A stretch of DNA of 64,000 nucleotides from Streptomyces sp. MNU76 (GCF_020982545.1 NZ_JAJKLK010000029.1:209309-273308); one strand, 5' to 3'; positions 1 to 8,517 are shown, counted from the first letter of the stretch. A program made the numbers and translations. The notes: generated by a model from the letters alone, not told the origin.

Positions 1-315
1 GGAACGTCGACTCCGCTGAACGACCTTGCGGAGGCCAGGACACTGCGCCGGGTACTGCCCGCCGGCCCGCTCGTCAGCTCCACCAAGGGCGTCACCGGGC
101 ATCTCCTGGGGGCAGCAGGGGCGATCGAGGCCGCCTACACCGTGCTCGCCCTCGAGAACGGCCTGGTCCCGCCCACCGCCAACCTCCGCACACGGGACCC
201 GGAGATCGACATCGACGTCGCGGCCACTCCGATCCGCCACGACATCGAACTGGCACTGAGCAACTCCATGGGATTCGGCGGCCAGAACGCGGTCCTGGCG
301 CTGAGCCGGGCGTGA
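1..315 (+). CDS. Beta-ketoacyl synthase (FabF/KAS II-like), C-terminal part
   Basis: The window opens inside this gene; 104 codons remain in frame 1 and end at TGA 313-315. The remaining peptide carries the C-terminal hallmarks of condensing enzymes: STKGVTGHLLGAAG holds the lysine and the second active-site histidine, and the closing NSMGFGGQNAVL is the FGG-x-N loop that lines the active site. The enzyme would catalyse Claisen condensation of malonyl-ACP with an acyl primer. Family features alone cannot separate a primary KAS II from a ketosynthase of a polyketide or fatty-acyl natural-product cluster. The P450 and methyltransferase that follow on the same strand favour the latter. The N-terminus and catalytic cysteine lie outside the window. 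Confidence 0.9.
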   Translation, partial: GTSTPLNDLAEARTLRRVLPAGPLVSSTKGVTGHLLGAAGAIEAAYTVLALENGLVPPTANLRTRDPEIDIDVAATPIRHDIELALSNSMGFGGQNAVLALSRA

Positions 316-524
316 CCGTACCCCGGGCACGGCGGCCGGAACGCGGCTCACGACGCCCCGCGCAGTCCACGCCCGCCTGTTGGTCCGTGAGGAGATCGTG
401 TACCGCGAGGAGATCGTGCACCGCATCGCCTCGGCCAAAGGCCCCCCATCCTGCCCTCCGCCCGCTTCCCGAAGCCCTGTTCCGGCGGGGCCACCGACGT
501 CCCTTCACCTGCGAGGTCACTTCC

Positions 525-1709
525 ATGAGACAACCGGTCGCCTTCCCTCAGGACCGCACGTGCCCCTATCACCCGCCCGCCGGCTACGAGCTGCTGTCCC
601 GCCCGCTGTCCCGGATCACTCTCTTCGACGGCAGCGAGGCGTGGCTCGTCACCGGTCATGGCGCGGCCCGTGAACTCTTCGTCGACCAGCGGCTGTCCTC
701 CCGTAGCGACACTCCGGGCTTCCCGATCCCCAGCGCACGCCTCGCCGGATTCCGTGAGGTGGTGCCCGCCCTGATCGGCGTGGACGACCCTGAGCACAGC
801 GCTCAGCGGCGGATGCTGATCCCGGGCTTCACCGCCAAACGTACCGCCGCCCTGCGGCCGCGGATCCAGGAAACGGTCGACCGCCTCCTCGACTCCATGG
901 AGGCGCAGGGCTCGCCCACCGACCTGGTGAGTGCCTTCACGCTGCCCCTGCCGTCCATAGTCCTCTCCGCGCTGCTCGGCGTCCCGTACGCCGACCACGA
1001 GTTCTTCGAGGTCCAGTCGCGTCGGTTGCTGCGTAGTACGAATGTCGCCGACGCCGTGGACGCGCGCTTCCAACTGGAGGAGTACCTGGGCAAGTTGATC
1101 GACCGCAAACAGCACGAACGCGGCGACGGCATCCTCGACGAGCTGGTCCACAACCAACTGCGCGAGGGCAAGACGGATCGGGAGGAACTGGTCGCCCTGG
1201 CCCTGGTCAACCTGGCCGGCGGGCACGAGACGACGGCGAACATGATCTCGCTCTCGACCTTCACACTGCTGCAGCACCCGGAGCGCCTGGCCGAACTCCG
1301 TGCCGATCCCGGTCTGCTGCCCGCCGCCGTGGAGGAACTCCTGCGGTTCCTGTCCGTCTCCGACTGGCTGCTGCGGGTGGCGACCGCGGACATCGAGATC
1401 GCCGGAGCAACGATCCGGGCCGGCGACGGTGTCGTCTTCTCGACCTCCGTCATCAACCGGGACCCCGAGAAGTTCCCGGACCCGGACACACTCGACTGGG
1501 ACCGTTCAGCGCGTCAGCACATGGCGTTCGGCTTCGGCACCCACCAGTGCATCGGCTCGAACCTGGCCCGCGCCGAGATGGAGATCGCTCTGCACAGCCT
1601 CTTCACCCGCTTCCCCGGACTGCGGCTGGCCGTGCCCGCCGACGAGATTCCTCTCAATCCCGGCGACACGGTCCAGGGGATGCTCGAACTTCCCGTCGCC
1701 TGGGGATAG
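525..1709 (+). CDS. Cytochrome P450
   Basis: A 394-residue bacterial class I P450, the usual length for soluble actinobacterial CYPs. Visible landmarks are the I-helix oxygen-binding motif AGGHETT (about residues 231-237), the K-helix ExxR in EELLR (about 275), and the heme loop FGFGTHQCIG with Cys342 as thiolate ligand. The ATG at 525 was chosen because the protein then begins like other CYPs, with a short lead followed by a CPYHPP segment; the open frame extends upstream to 312 but the extra part is Arg/Pro-rich and not P450-like. It needs ferredoxin and ferredoxin reductase partners, not seen beside it. Lying between a ketosynthase and a methyltransferase it probably hydroxylates or oxidises a natural-product intermediate. 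The substrate is unknown. Confidence 0.95.
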   Translation: MRQPVAFPQDRTCPYHPPAGYELLSRPLSRITLFDGSEAWLVTGHGAARELFVDQRLSSRSDTPGFPIPSARLAGFREVVPALIGVDDPEHSAQRRMLIPGFTAKRTAALRPRIQETVDRLLDSMEAQGSPTDLVSAFTLPLPSIVLSALLGVPYADHEFFEVQSRRLLRSTNVADAVDARFQLEEYLGKLIDRKQHERGDGILDELVHNQLREGKTDREELVALALVNLAGGHETTANMISLSTFTLLQHPERLAELRADPGLLPAAVEELLRFLSVSDWLLRVATADIEIAGATIRAGDGVVFSTSVINRDPEKFPDPDTLDWDRSARQHMAFGFGTHQCIGSNLARAEMEIALHSLFTRFPGLRLAVPADEIPLNPGDTVQGMLELPVAWG

Positions 1710-1772
1710 CGAATTCACCGCGATACCGGGGCCCTCGGGCAGGGTGTCGAACGAAAAGGGAGAACTGTCGAC

Positions 1773-2585
1773 GTGGGACAGAACGACATCGCAGAGAGAA
1801 ACTACGTTCACGGCCACGCGCCTGCGGAGCAGCAGCGTCTCATAGACCAGGCCGCACTGTGGCAGGACAGACTGATACTGGACGGTACGACCCTCGTCCC
1901 CGGCACTCGCCTGCTCGAGGTGGGCTGCGGGGTCGGCGCGGTACTGGGCACCCTGGGGCGTGCGTTTCCCGATGTGCAGCTTTCCGGTGTGGACATCGAA
2001 CCCGCCCAGATCGGTTTCGCTCGCAAGTATCTCGCCGACTGCGGGGTGACCGCAGATCTCCATGTGGCTGACGCCCGGGAGTTGCCGTACGAGAACGCGT
2101 CGTTCGATCATGTGTGGATGATGTGGGTGCTCGAGCACATGACCGAGCACGATGCCAAGGCGGCACTGCGCGAGGCACGACGGCTGCTCAGTCCGGGAGG
2201 GACGATCACCTGCATCGAGCTCGACTACGCCACCATCAAGGTGGGCCCGCCGACAGCTGGACTGGACGCACTGATGCCCGCGCTGGTCCAGGCGATGCGA
2301 ACATTCGGCCAGAGCGACGCCGGAACGCAATTGTGGGGCTGGCTGGAAGAGACGGGCTTCTCGGGCATCGACCCCGGCGAGCGGCTGTATTCGTTCCGGG
2401 GCGCGGAGGCAGAGCCGATGGCTCGCTATCTTGCCGATTCGGTGGAAGGCGCCATGACCGCCATCACATCGCTTCCGTGCACCCCTGACGAGGAAACCCT
2501 GCGCCAAGCGCTGACCGAACTACGCGAATTCGGTGCCGAGTCATGGGTGCGATGCGTCGTCCACAAAGCACAGGGAACCGCCTGA
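1773..2585 (+). CDS. Class I SAM-dependent methyltransferase
   Basis: A 270-residue protein with a Rossmann-type methyltransferase core (Methyltransf_11/25 type). Motif I is LLEVGCGVGAVLG near residue 47, followed by the acidic motif II residue in GVDIEP and a motif IV-like LPYENASFDHVWMMWVLEH. The GTG start at 1773 is preceded by the purine stretch AAGGGAGA at 1756-1763. It sits 63 bases behind the P450 on the same strand and is probably co-transcribed, suggesting tailoring (O-, N- or C-methylation) of the same metabolite. The acceptor cannot be told from sequence. Confidence 0.9.
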   Translation: MGQNDIAERNYVHGHAPAEQQRLIDQAALWQDRLILDGTTLVPGTRLLEVGCGVGAVLGTLGRAFPDVQLSGVDIEPAQIGFARKYLADCGVTADLHVADARELPYENASFDHVWMMWVLEHMTEHDAKAALREARRLLSPGGTITCIELDYATIKVGPPTAGLDALMPALVQAMRTFGQSDAGTQLWGWLEETGFSGIDPGERLYSFRGAEAEPMARYLADSVEGAMTAITSLPCTPDEETLRQALTELREFGAESWVRCVVHKAQGTA

Positions 2586-3096
2586 CACTCTGTCGTCCGG
2601 GACGTGCCACAGAGTGGTCATGTCGTGGGAGCCGTCCTGGGCGGCTCCGTACACGCGGACCGGCTCCGAGACCCGCCAGCGAGGCCCGAGGCCGCGCGTC
2701 CTGCTGTTCGGCAGGCCGGGGCGCGTCTCGGCGGCATCGTCGTCACCCATCGTGGTCGGGCCCCGGGAGGAGCGTGCTCGGTGATGCCCTGACGGCGCCC
2801 CCTGGTGAGGTGGCACGACCGGCGTCGGATGCGGATTCCCCGGCCGCGGTCGAGGCACCGTCGTCGGTCGGTGGGAGCTTCACCCATTCCCTCTCGGCTT
2901 TCTCCTTGCCCCCGTGCCCTGCCGTGTGATCGAGCAGCTGGAGGAGTGAGCGGAATAACCAGGCGTCAGGGCTTGCTGCAAGGGCGTCGCCGGCACTCGC
3001 CGGCGGTCACGAAGCGTCCCTCGTACCCGTTCGGGTATCGGTCGGCCGGGCTCCGGACCGTAGGGAGAAGTGGCCGGGAGAAGGAGGAAGGGAACC
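2586..3096. other. Intergenic region without a convincing gene
   Basis: About 510 bases between the methyltransferase and the TPR gene. Open frames exist on both strands but they are Arg/Pro-rich, lack recognisable domains and have no good ribosome sites. The last 30 bases carry the ribosome binding site of the next gene, AAGGAGGAAG at 3081-3090. Confidence 0.5.
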
Positions 3097-3528
3097 ATGA
3101 CCGACGAGTTCAACACCTACCCGGCCATCGGCGGGGTGGCGCCCGACCGTTGGGCCAGTGCGCTGCACCTGTTCGACAACGGCGTCGGAGTGCCGCACGA
3201 GGAGACCACGGCCGAGCGGTGGGAGCGGGCCCAACTGTTGTTCGACGCGCGCGATTACATCGGTGCCGCGAAGCTGCTCGTCGACGTGGTCGAGGAGGTC
3301 CCGGAGCAGACCGGCCCCCGTCTGCTGCTGGCCCGCGCCTACTACCACTCCGCACAACTGCGGCGGGCGGAGGACCAGTTGCGGGTGATCGTCGAGCGCG
3401 ATCCGGTGGAGCACTACGCCCACCTGATGCTCGGACGCACCCTGCAGCGCCAGGGACGCCGGGGCGAGGCGAAGCCCTGGCTGCGCATGGCCGACGCGTT
3501 CGCCGGCGAGTTCCCCGACGGCGAGTGA
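3097..3528 (+). CDS. Small tetratricopeptide-repeat protein
   Basis: A 143-residue soluble protein. The ATG at 3097 follows a near-perfect Shine-Dalgarno (AAGGAGGAAG, 3081-3090), so the in-frame ATG-like extension from 3070 is rejected. From residue 45 on there are about three helical repeats of TPR type, with consensus small/large residue spacing in the segments LLFDARDYIGAAKLL, LLARAYYHSAQLRRAEDQL and LMLGRTLQRQGRRGEAKPWL. Such small TPR proteins are common single genes in Streptomyces and usually act as protein-protein adaptors; no partner is visible next door. Confidence 0.85.
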   Translation: MTDEFNTYPAIGGVAPDRWASALHLFDNGVGVPHEETTAERWERAQLLFDARDYIGAAKLLVDVVEEVPEQTGPRLLLARAYYHSAQLRRAEDQLRVIVERDPVEHYAHLMLGRTLQRQGRRGEAKPWLRMADAFAGEFPDGE

Positions 3529-3956
3529 GCGGCGCGGGACGGACCACTGAGGGGCGGACACCGGGCAACCGGTGACCGCCCCTCACCTGTGTGGCGCTCT
3601 GGCAGGGAGTGGTGGTGGAACCCAGCAGCACTACGCCGATCAGGGCGCCGAGGGTCAGAGACCTGCGCGGCTCCGGCCGCGCCCGCGGCGGGACGGACGG
3701 ACGCTGCTGGTCGTTCCTGCATCGTGAAGCACGGGGACTCGGCGCCGCTCCGGTGGACGACCGTCACCCGCATCGTCCGGTCGCAGACATTGGACAGGTA
3801 GACGGTGCGCGTCGACGTTTCGACACTGCGGGTCACGCAGGCCGGTGCCATACCCCCTGTGGCCTGGGCGGGAGCGGCGAGCGCGACCGGCGCGGCGACA
3901 GCCGGCGTCGCCACGGCGGAGGCGGCTGCGGTCTTGGCTTTCGAGAACTTGGACAT
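3414..3956 (-). CDS. Small secreted protein, C-terminus probably out of frame
   Basis: The N-terminus is a clear Sec signal peptide: lysines in the first eight residues, then an Ala/Val-rich core ending in ALAAPAQA. A short mature domain follows with paired cysteines (ACVTRS, NVCDRT, SPCFTM), like the roughly 100-residue cysteine-containing exported proteins common in Streptomyces. The start is supported by AAGGAGAC just upstream on the minus strand (3961-3972). After about residue 80 the frame turns Pro/Arg-rich and runs 115 bases antisense into the TPR gene, which is unlike the family. A +1 shift near 3720 would give a short end at 3655. I infer a frameshift; only about 3720-3956 is trustworthy. 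Confidence 0.6.
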   Translation of the reverse strand: MSKFSKAKTAAASAVATPAVAAPVALAAPAQATGGMAPACVTRSVETSTRTVYLSNVCDRTMRVTVVHRSGAESPCFTMQERPAASVRPAAGAAGAAQVSDPRRPDRRSAAGFHHHSLPERHTGEGRSPVARCPPLSGPSRAAHSPSGNSPANASAMRSQGFASPRRPWRCRVRPSIRWA

Positions 3957-4462
3957 ACGGATGTCTCCTTCGGTGTGCCCGTCACGGACTGGCTCGACGG
4001 GGTGAGCACCACCCTGGGCGGCCGACCGTGCCGAAACCTTGACAGGAGCTTGAAGCCGCTGGTCACGAGCGCCGTGAGGGCCGGGGCGACGTCGCGGTGG
4101 GACGCGCGCGGCACGTGGGCCGTCGGGGCGTCAGGGCATCGGAGCGGCGGACGACGGGGGAGGGGGAGGTGCTGCCGACGGTCGGCGTGCTGCCGCCGCG
4201 TAACCGTGCCGGTGTCACTCCCGGGCGCCAGGTAGCGGCCGACCGTCGGCTCAGCTCCCCCGCTCGATCATTGCACAGCGCAAAGGTTGTCGCCAGCGGC
4301 CCGGCCCGTTCGGATCGTTCGGACTGCTTCGGATCATTCGAACTACCTTGTCTCGCCGCCCGTTTGGGGAGGGGGCGGCGAGCCAGGCTGGGGACGCGAG
4401 CGTCGCGTCGCACCCCCGATCGGCTGCTTGCCCCACACCGGCACGGTCGGCCGCCGTGTCCC
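3957..4462. other. Intergenic region, no gene seen
   Basis: About 500 bases upstream of the small secreted protein gene. Bases 3961-3975 hold its ribosome site on the minus strand, so its promoter should lie in the first 150 bases. Around 4300-4345 there is an AT-richer patch with repeated TCGGA and TTCGGA units (CGGATCGTTCGGACTGCTTCGGATC, read in pieces) that resembles a promoter or binding region but cannot be assigned. Confidence 0.35.
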
Positions 4463-4612
4463 CTACTTGGGGGCAACGTCCTTCTCGGCCTCCTGGAAGG
4501 TGGAGGCGTCGACGAGCCCGGTGTCCTCCAGGACCTCCATGTGGTCCAGGACGGTCTGGTTGGCCTGACGGGCGTGGCGGCGGACGAGGTCGTTCTGGAT
4601 GCCAGGGGTTGA
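4463..4612 (-). pseudogene. C-terminal remnant of an unrecognised protein
   Basis: The last 45 to 48 codons of a minus-strand frame ending at TAG 4463-4465 look like genuine coding sequence. Nearly every third base is G or C, and the peptide is a well-mixed amphipathic helix-forming sequence (RQANQTVLDHMEVLEDTGLVD, then ASTFQEAEKDVAPK). Upstream of about 4612 the same frame runs antisense through the protease gene and loses this character. I do not recognise the family. The simplest reading is the tail of a gene whose front was lost when the protease segment became adjacent. Confidence 0.4.
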
Positions 4613-4713
4613 TTTTGCGCCCCATCGTGACGTGTACCTGTCCAAACTGCGGGTGGGGTGGCACTCTGCGTTGCGCGAGTTCGTCCTCGTCCCCCACCGC
4701 ACAAGGAGTACGC

Positions 4714-5701
4714 GTGAGAGACATACGCCGCTCGTCCCGCCCCTCCCGCTCCCCGCGCAGGTCCCGCCACGTCTTCGCGGCACTGCTCGGTGCCGCCGCG
4801 CTGCTCGGCACCGGTGTCTTCGCTTCGCCGGCCGGGGCGGCCACGGCCACGGCCGACCCCGCCTCGTTCTGGACCGCCGAACGGATGCGCCAGGCCACCC
4901 CGTTGGACCTGCCGACCGTGGACCGGACCCAGGTGAAGGCCCCTCCCCTCCCTCGCCAAGGGCAAGGAGAAGACGGTCACCCCGACCCTCCCGGGCGCCC
5001 TGAACGAGGTCGGAGTGCTGGCCTTCCCAACGGCGGTGGTGCCTGGAGGGGGCGGGGCCGTGGTGTCCACGGCCGGGCGGGTGTTCTTCACCTATCAGGG
5101 GCGCACGGCCTCGTGTTCCGGCAACGCCGTCACCAGCGCCAACAAGAGCACCGTCATCACCGCCGGGCACTGCGTGAAGCTGGAGGGCGCCTGGCACACC
5201 AACTGGGTCTTCGTGCCCGGCTACCACGACGGGCAGGCGCCGTACGGCAGGTGGAGTGCGACGAAGACGCTGGCCACCCCGCAGTGGACCGCGAGCGAGG
5301 ACATCAACTTCGACATCGGCGCGGCCGTCGTCGCCCCGCTGGACGGGAAGCTGCTGACGGACGTCGTCGGCGGACAGGGGCTGGCCTTCAACACCGGCTA
5401 CAACCGTGCGATGTACGCCTTCGGCTTCCCCGCCGCCTCACCGTACGACGGGGAGAAGTTCATCTACTGCAGCGGCACCACCAACCGTGACTTCCTGCTC
5501 TCCAACGACCACGGCATGAACTGCAACATGACCGGCGGCTCCAGCGGAGGCCCCTGGTTCACCCAGTTCAACGAGGCCACGGGTACCGGCCTGCTGTCGT
5601 CGGTGAACAGCTTCAAGTACAACTTCCTGCCCAACCGCATGTACGGGCCGTACTTCGGCACCGAGGCGCAGAACCTCTACCAGACCGCGCAGTCCTCCTG
5701 A
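4714..5701 (+). pseudogene. Secreted V8-like serine protease (peptidase S1), frameshifted
   Basis: Translation starts at GTG 4714 with an Arg-rich Sec signal (hydrophobic core FAALLGAAALLGTG, cleavage after SPAGA) and a pro-region. It then leaves frame in the C/T-rich run at 4938-4960 and continues in the next frame from AKGKEKTVTPTLPG to TGA 5701. The mature domain has the full triad: His in TAGHC, Asp in INFDIGAAV and Ser in GGSSGGPW, plus the cysteine pairs typical of glutamyl-endopeptidase-like Streptomyces proteases. Removing one CCCT from the tandem-like run restores a single 328-codon frame, so either a 4-base slippage disabled the gene or the sequence has an error. If intact it would be an extracellular endopeptidase. 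Confidence 0.85.
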
Positions 5702-5766
5702 CTTGCGGTCGGGCCACGGGAAGCCGGCCTGAAACTACCGAGAAGCCGGTCTGAGGCCGACAGATG

Positions 5767-5803
5767 ACGTGCTTGCGCGGCACTCGCAACCGCGCAAGCA
5801 CGT
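5767..5803. terminator. Perfect 14-bp stem hairpin after the protease
   Basis: ACGTGCTTGCGCGG at 5767-5780 is exactly complementary to CCGCGCAAGCACGT at 5790-5803, with a nine-base loop. It lies 66 bases past the protease stop codon. There is no T-run, which is usual for Streptomyces hairpin terminators. A second palindrome, GCCCAGGGCCCTGGGC, follows at about 5829-5844. Confidence 0.75.
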
Positions 5804-5997
5804 CGGCCCCTGCTCGAGGGGATCCAGGGCCCAGGGCCCTGGGCTTATGGCTCGGGGCCAATGGCTCAGAGGTCGTCTTCTCCTGCAACTTTCTCCCGCG
5901 CATCCTCGCTCTCCGGTCCTGCGAGCCATCCCGGCTTCCGGCTCCGGGTAGATTCCCTGCTCGCCGCCCGCCCGGTAAATCAACTCCGTCCGCTTCA

Positions 5998-6025
5998 TTG
6001 ACATCTCGCTCAGAAGTCCTAGCTT
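5998..6025 (+). promoter_or_regulatory. Vegetative-type promoter of the LPMO gene
   Basis: TTGACA at 5998-6003 matches the -35 consensus, and TAGCTT at 6020-6025 is a fair Streptomyces -10 (TAgxxT) with a 16-base spacer. The CebR-like operator begins at the very next base, covering the expected transcription start. Confidence 0.6.
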
Positions 6026-6039
6026 TGGGAGCGCTCCCA
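6026..6039. promoter_or_regulatory. CebR-type operator (14-bp perfect palindrome)
   Basis: TGGGAGCGCTCCCA at 6026-6039 is identical to the known binding site of CebR, the LacI-family repressor of cellulose/cellobiose utilisation in Streptomyces, which is released by cellobiose or cellotriose. It abuts the -10 element and lies 34 bases before the LPMO start codon, a good repressor position. CebR itself is not in this window; the LacI protein at 24.8 kb has a different adjacent operator. Confidence 0.9.
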
Positions 6040-6072
6040 TCACAGCCTTGCAACTGGAAGGAGTCCCCCCAC

Positions 6073-6747
6073 ATGCGCAACAGGAGTCCGTTAACCGGGC
6101 GTTCGCAGGCGTCCATCCGCCGGTCTCTCCAGGCGCTCGTCATGCTGTTCGCCGTGACCGTCGGCGCCCTCGCCTGGTCGACCCCCGCCCAGGCTCACGG
6201 CACCGTCGTCGGCCCCGCCACCCGTGCGTACCAGTGCTGGAAGACGTGGGGCAACAACCACACGAACCCGGCCATGCAGACCCAGGACCCCATGTGTTGG
6301 CAGGCATTCCAGGCCAACTCCGACACCATGTGGAACTGGATGAGCGCGCTCCGCGACGGCCTCGGAGGTCAGTTCCAGGCACGGACCCCCGACGGGACGC
6401 TCTGCAGCAACAACCTCTCGAGGAACGCCAGCCTGGACAGGCCCGGATCGTGGAAGACCACCACCATCGGCAACAACTTCTCGGTCCAGCTGTACGACCA
6501 GGCGTCCCACGGTGCCGACTACTTCAAGGTCTACGTGAGCAAGCAGGGCTTCAACCCCAAGACCCAGACCCTGGGCTGGGGCAACCTCGACTTCATCACG
6601 CAGACCGGCCGCTTCGCCCCGGCGCAGAACATCACGTTCCCCGTCCAGACCTCCGGCTACACCGGACACCACATCGTGTTCGTGATCTGGCAGGCCTCGC
6701 ACCTCGACCAGGCCTACATGTGGTGCAGCGACGTGAACTTCGGCTGA
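6073..6747 (+). CDS. Secreted lytic polysaccharide monooxygenase, family AA10
   Basis: A 224-residue exported single-domain LPMO (copper-dependent oxidative cleavage of crystalline cellulose or chitin). The ATG at 6073 follows GGAAGGAG (6056-6063). The signal peptide ends STPAQA, leaving His at position 1 of the mature protein (HGTVVGPATR). That His, together with the downstream one in ASHGADYF, would make the copper histidine brace. The C-terminal VIWQASHLDQAYMWCSDV is the conserved AA10 ending with the axial aromatic region. No carbohydrate-binding module is present. Cysteines in YQCWKTW, DPMCWQAF, TLCSNN and MWCSDV fit family disulfides. The cellobiose-responsive operator upstream points to cellulose or plant biomass as the inducing context, although some AA10 enzymes act on chitin. 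Confidence 0.95.
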   Translation: MRNRSPLTGRSQASIRRSLQALVMLFAVTVGALAWSTPAQAHGTVVGPATRAYQCWKTWGNNHTNPAMQTQDPMCWQAFQANSDTMWNWMSALRDGLGGQFQARTPDGTLCSNNLSRNASLDRPGSWKTTTIGNNFSVQLYDQASHGADYFKVYVSKQGFNPKTQTLGWGNLDFITQTGRFAPAQNITFPVQTSGYTGHHIVFVIWQASHLDQAYMWCSDVNFG

Positions 6748-6817
6748 GCCGTAACGCGCCGCACGCGGCACCGGTTTCTGCCGGGCGCCGGTAACCCACC
6801 GCCCGGCCGACCGTGCC

Positions 6818-6859
6818 CCGTCGGGGCAGGGGCCCCATGTGGTCACCCTGCCCCGACGG
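6818..6859. terminator. Perfect 14-bp hairpin between convergent genes
   Basis: CCGTCGGGGCAGGG (6818-6831) pairs exactly with CCCTGCCCCGACGG (6846-6859), with a 14-base loop, between the LPMO gene and the convergent methyltransferase. It can serve both directions. Confidence 0.8.
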
Positions 6860-7004
6860 CTTCGTCTCGCTTGAGGTCGTAGGTGGCGGAGCGGTGATCG
6901 ATCTTCACGGGGACAGCCAGGGCAGCATCCTCCCGGCCCGGAGAGGCGTCGACTGGTGGGCCGCCGAAACGGCGGTCAGCCCGCCGGAGGCGTACGTAGG
7001 TGTG

Positions 7005-7694
7005 TCAGCGCAGCCGGCGTACGCGCAGCACGAGGTCGTCCGTGTGGTGTGCGCCGGCGCCGCCGTCAGGTGCGAGGCGGGGGCGTCGCTCGTCGACCTC
7101 CACTTCCCAGTCGTCGTCGAGGAGTTCGGTGACCAGCGAGGGCCAGACGTAGTCGGCCGGATCGAAGCCGCTCTCGTGCGCCTGACGGGTCTCCATACCG
7201 GCGTGGTGGACGAGGAGCAGTACGCCGCCGGGTGCGACTGCGGCGAGGAGGGCTCGCTCGGCGGCGGCATCGGGGGTGCGCAGGAGAGCCGGGTACTGTG
7301 CCGAGACGAGGTCGAAGGAGGCCGGCACGAGTGAGGCCCGGGTGAGCTCGGCGTGTATCCAGTGGATGGTGAGGCCGGCGTCACGGGCGTGTCCGGCCGC
7401 GCGTTCCAGGGCCACGCCCGAGACTTCGAGCGCGGTGACGCCCCAGCCGCGGCGGGCGAGCCAGAGGGCATCGGCGCCCTCGCCGCAGCCGACGTCCAGG
7501 ACGCGTCCGGGTGTGAGCGAGGCGGTCTCGGCCACGAGCGCGCCGTTGGGCTGCCCGCTCCACAGCTGTTGCCGGTCGGCGTAGCGGCTGTCCCACTCCG
7601 CTCGTACCGCCGGGTCGCCGGTGTATTCGCCTGCGGGCGACGGGGCGTCGAACAGGCTTGGTCCTGCCGCGGTGTTGTCGGTCATGTGCCCCAC
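7005..7694 (-). CDS. Class I SAM-dependent methyltransferase
   Basis: A 229-residue protein beginning at GTG 7694 or, three codons later, ATG 7685. Motif I is VLDVGCGEGADALWLARRGW, followed by the acidic residue in ALEVSG; the layout resembles the TehB/Methyltransf_25 group, which includes thiol and small-molecule methyltransferases. The central HWIHAELT and VSAQYPALL segments fit motifs III and IV. It stands alone, convergent to the LPMO, so context gives no hint of its substrate. Confidence 0.85.
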   Translation of the reverse strand: MGHMTDNTAAGPSLFDAPSPAGEYTGDPAVRAEWDSRYADRQQLWSGQPNGALVAETASLTPGRVLDVGCGEGADALWLARRGWGVTALEVSGVALERAAGHARDAGLTIHWIHAELTRASLVPASFDLVSAQYPALLRTPDAAAERALLAAVAPGGVLLLVHHAGMETRQAHESGFDPADYVWPSLVTELLDDDWEVEVDERRPRLAPDGGAGAHHTDDLVLRVRRLR

Positions 7695-7794
7695 GCTCGC
7701 TCAACGCTTCGCCGACAGACAACCGCAGTTGCCGGTTCGGCAAAGGGAAGGCCGGCGAGTAGGGCGGGGGAGCGGCTGTACCTTGAGTGCCGTG

Positions 7795-8517
7795 ACCCTC
7801 GCGGTCGCGGCGGGCATCGACGTCGTGCTGTCCAACTCCCGCGGCCCGGAGACCCTGGCCGACCTCGTGGCGGAGCCGGGGGAGCGGGCCCGCCGCGTCG
7901 CGACTCCCGAGCGGACCCGCCCGGGCGGGTGACCGGGTGGTGGTGAGCATCCCGCTGGCCGCCTACCGCACGCTTCCCGCCGCCGCACTGGCGGGCAAGC
8001 TCGTGCTCGACCCGATCAACTACTACCCGATGCGCGACGGGCACATCGAGGCCCTCGACTCCGGTAGGGCCACCACCAGCGAACTCGTCCAGGAGCACCT
8101 GACCGACGCGAAGCTCGTCAAGGCGTTCAGCAGCGTCGGCGACCACTACATCCTCATCCTCGCCCGCCCCACAGGCGCCGCCGACCGCCCCGTCCTGCCC
8201 ATCGCCGGCACGACCCTGAGGCCACGGCGAGGGCCGCCGAGCTGATCAGCCGGCTGGGCTTCGACACCGTCGACGCCGGCGCCCTGGCCGACAGCCGGCG
8301 CCTTGCGCCGGAGACCGACCCGTACGCGCTGCCGTACTCCGCCGACCCCGGCGTCGTGCAGGCCTTCTGGGCCAAGGCGGGCGAGGCCTTCCGCGTCGGC
8401 ACCCTGTCGCAGACGCCGCCCCCGGTCGAACAGGGCGTCCCGCTGCCCGCGGCACGGCTGCGCACCCTGCTCGGCGACACGCCCCGCAAGCTGACCGCCG
8501 ACCGAGTACTGGTCTGA
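7795..8517 (+). pseudogene. NADPH-dependent F420 reductase-like protein, broken
   Basis: Three pieces in two frames reconstruct an F420-dependent NADP oxidoreductase. The first, TLAVAAGIDVVLSNSRGPETLADLV (read in two parts), is in frame 1 up to about 7920. The segment from SIPLAAYRTLPAA through DPINYYPMRDGH is in frame 2 (7937-8217). The last piece, AAELISRLGFDTVDAGALAD to TGA 8517, is back in frame 1. The N-terminal glycine-rich nucleotide loop (GxGxxG) is missing, so the front has been deleted as well as two frameshifts acquired. In intact form it would transfer hydride between NADPH and coenzyme F420. Confidence 0.8.

Noticed and set aside
348..1277. 309-codon open frame on the minus strand antisense to the P450
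   Set aside because: It is the complement of a bona fide P450 with all motifs; no domain, no ribosome site.
1506..2507. 333-codon minus-strand frame across the methyltransferase
   Set aside because: Antisense shadow produced by high GC; the + strand methyltransferase has clear SAM motifs and a ribosome site.
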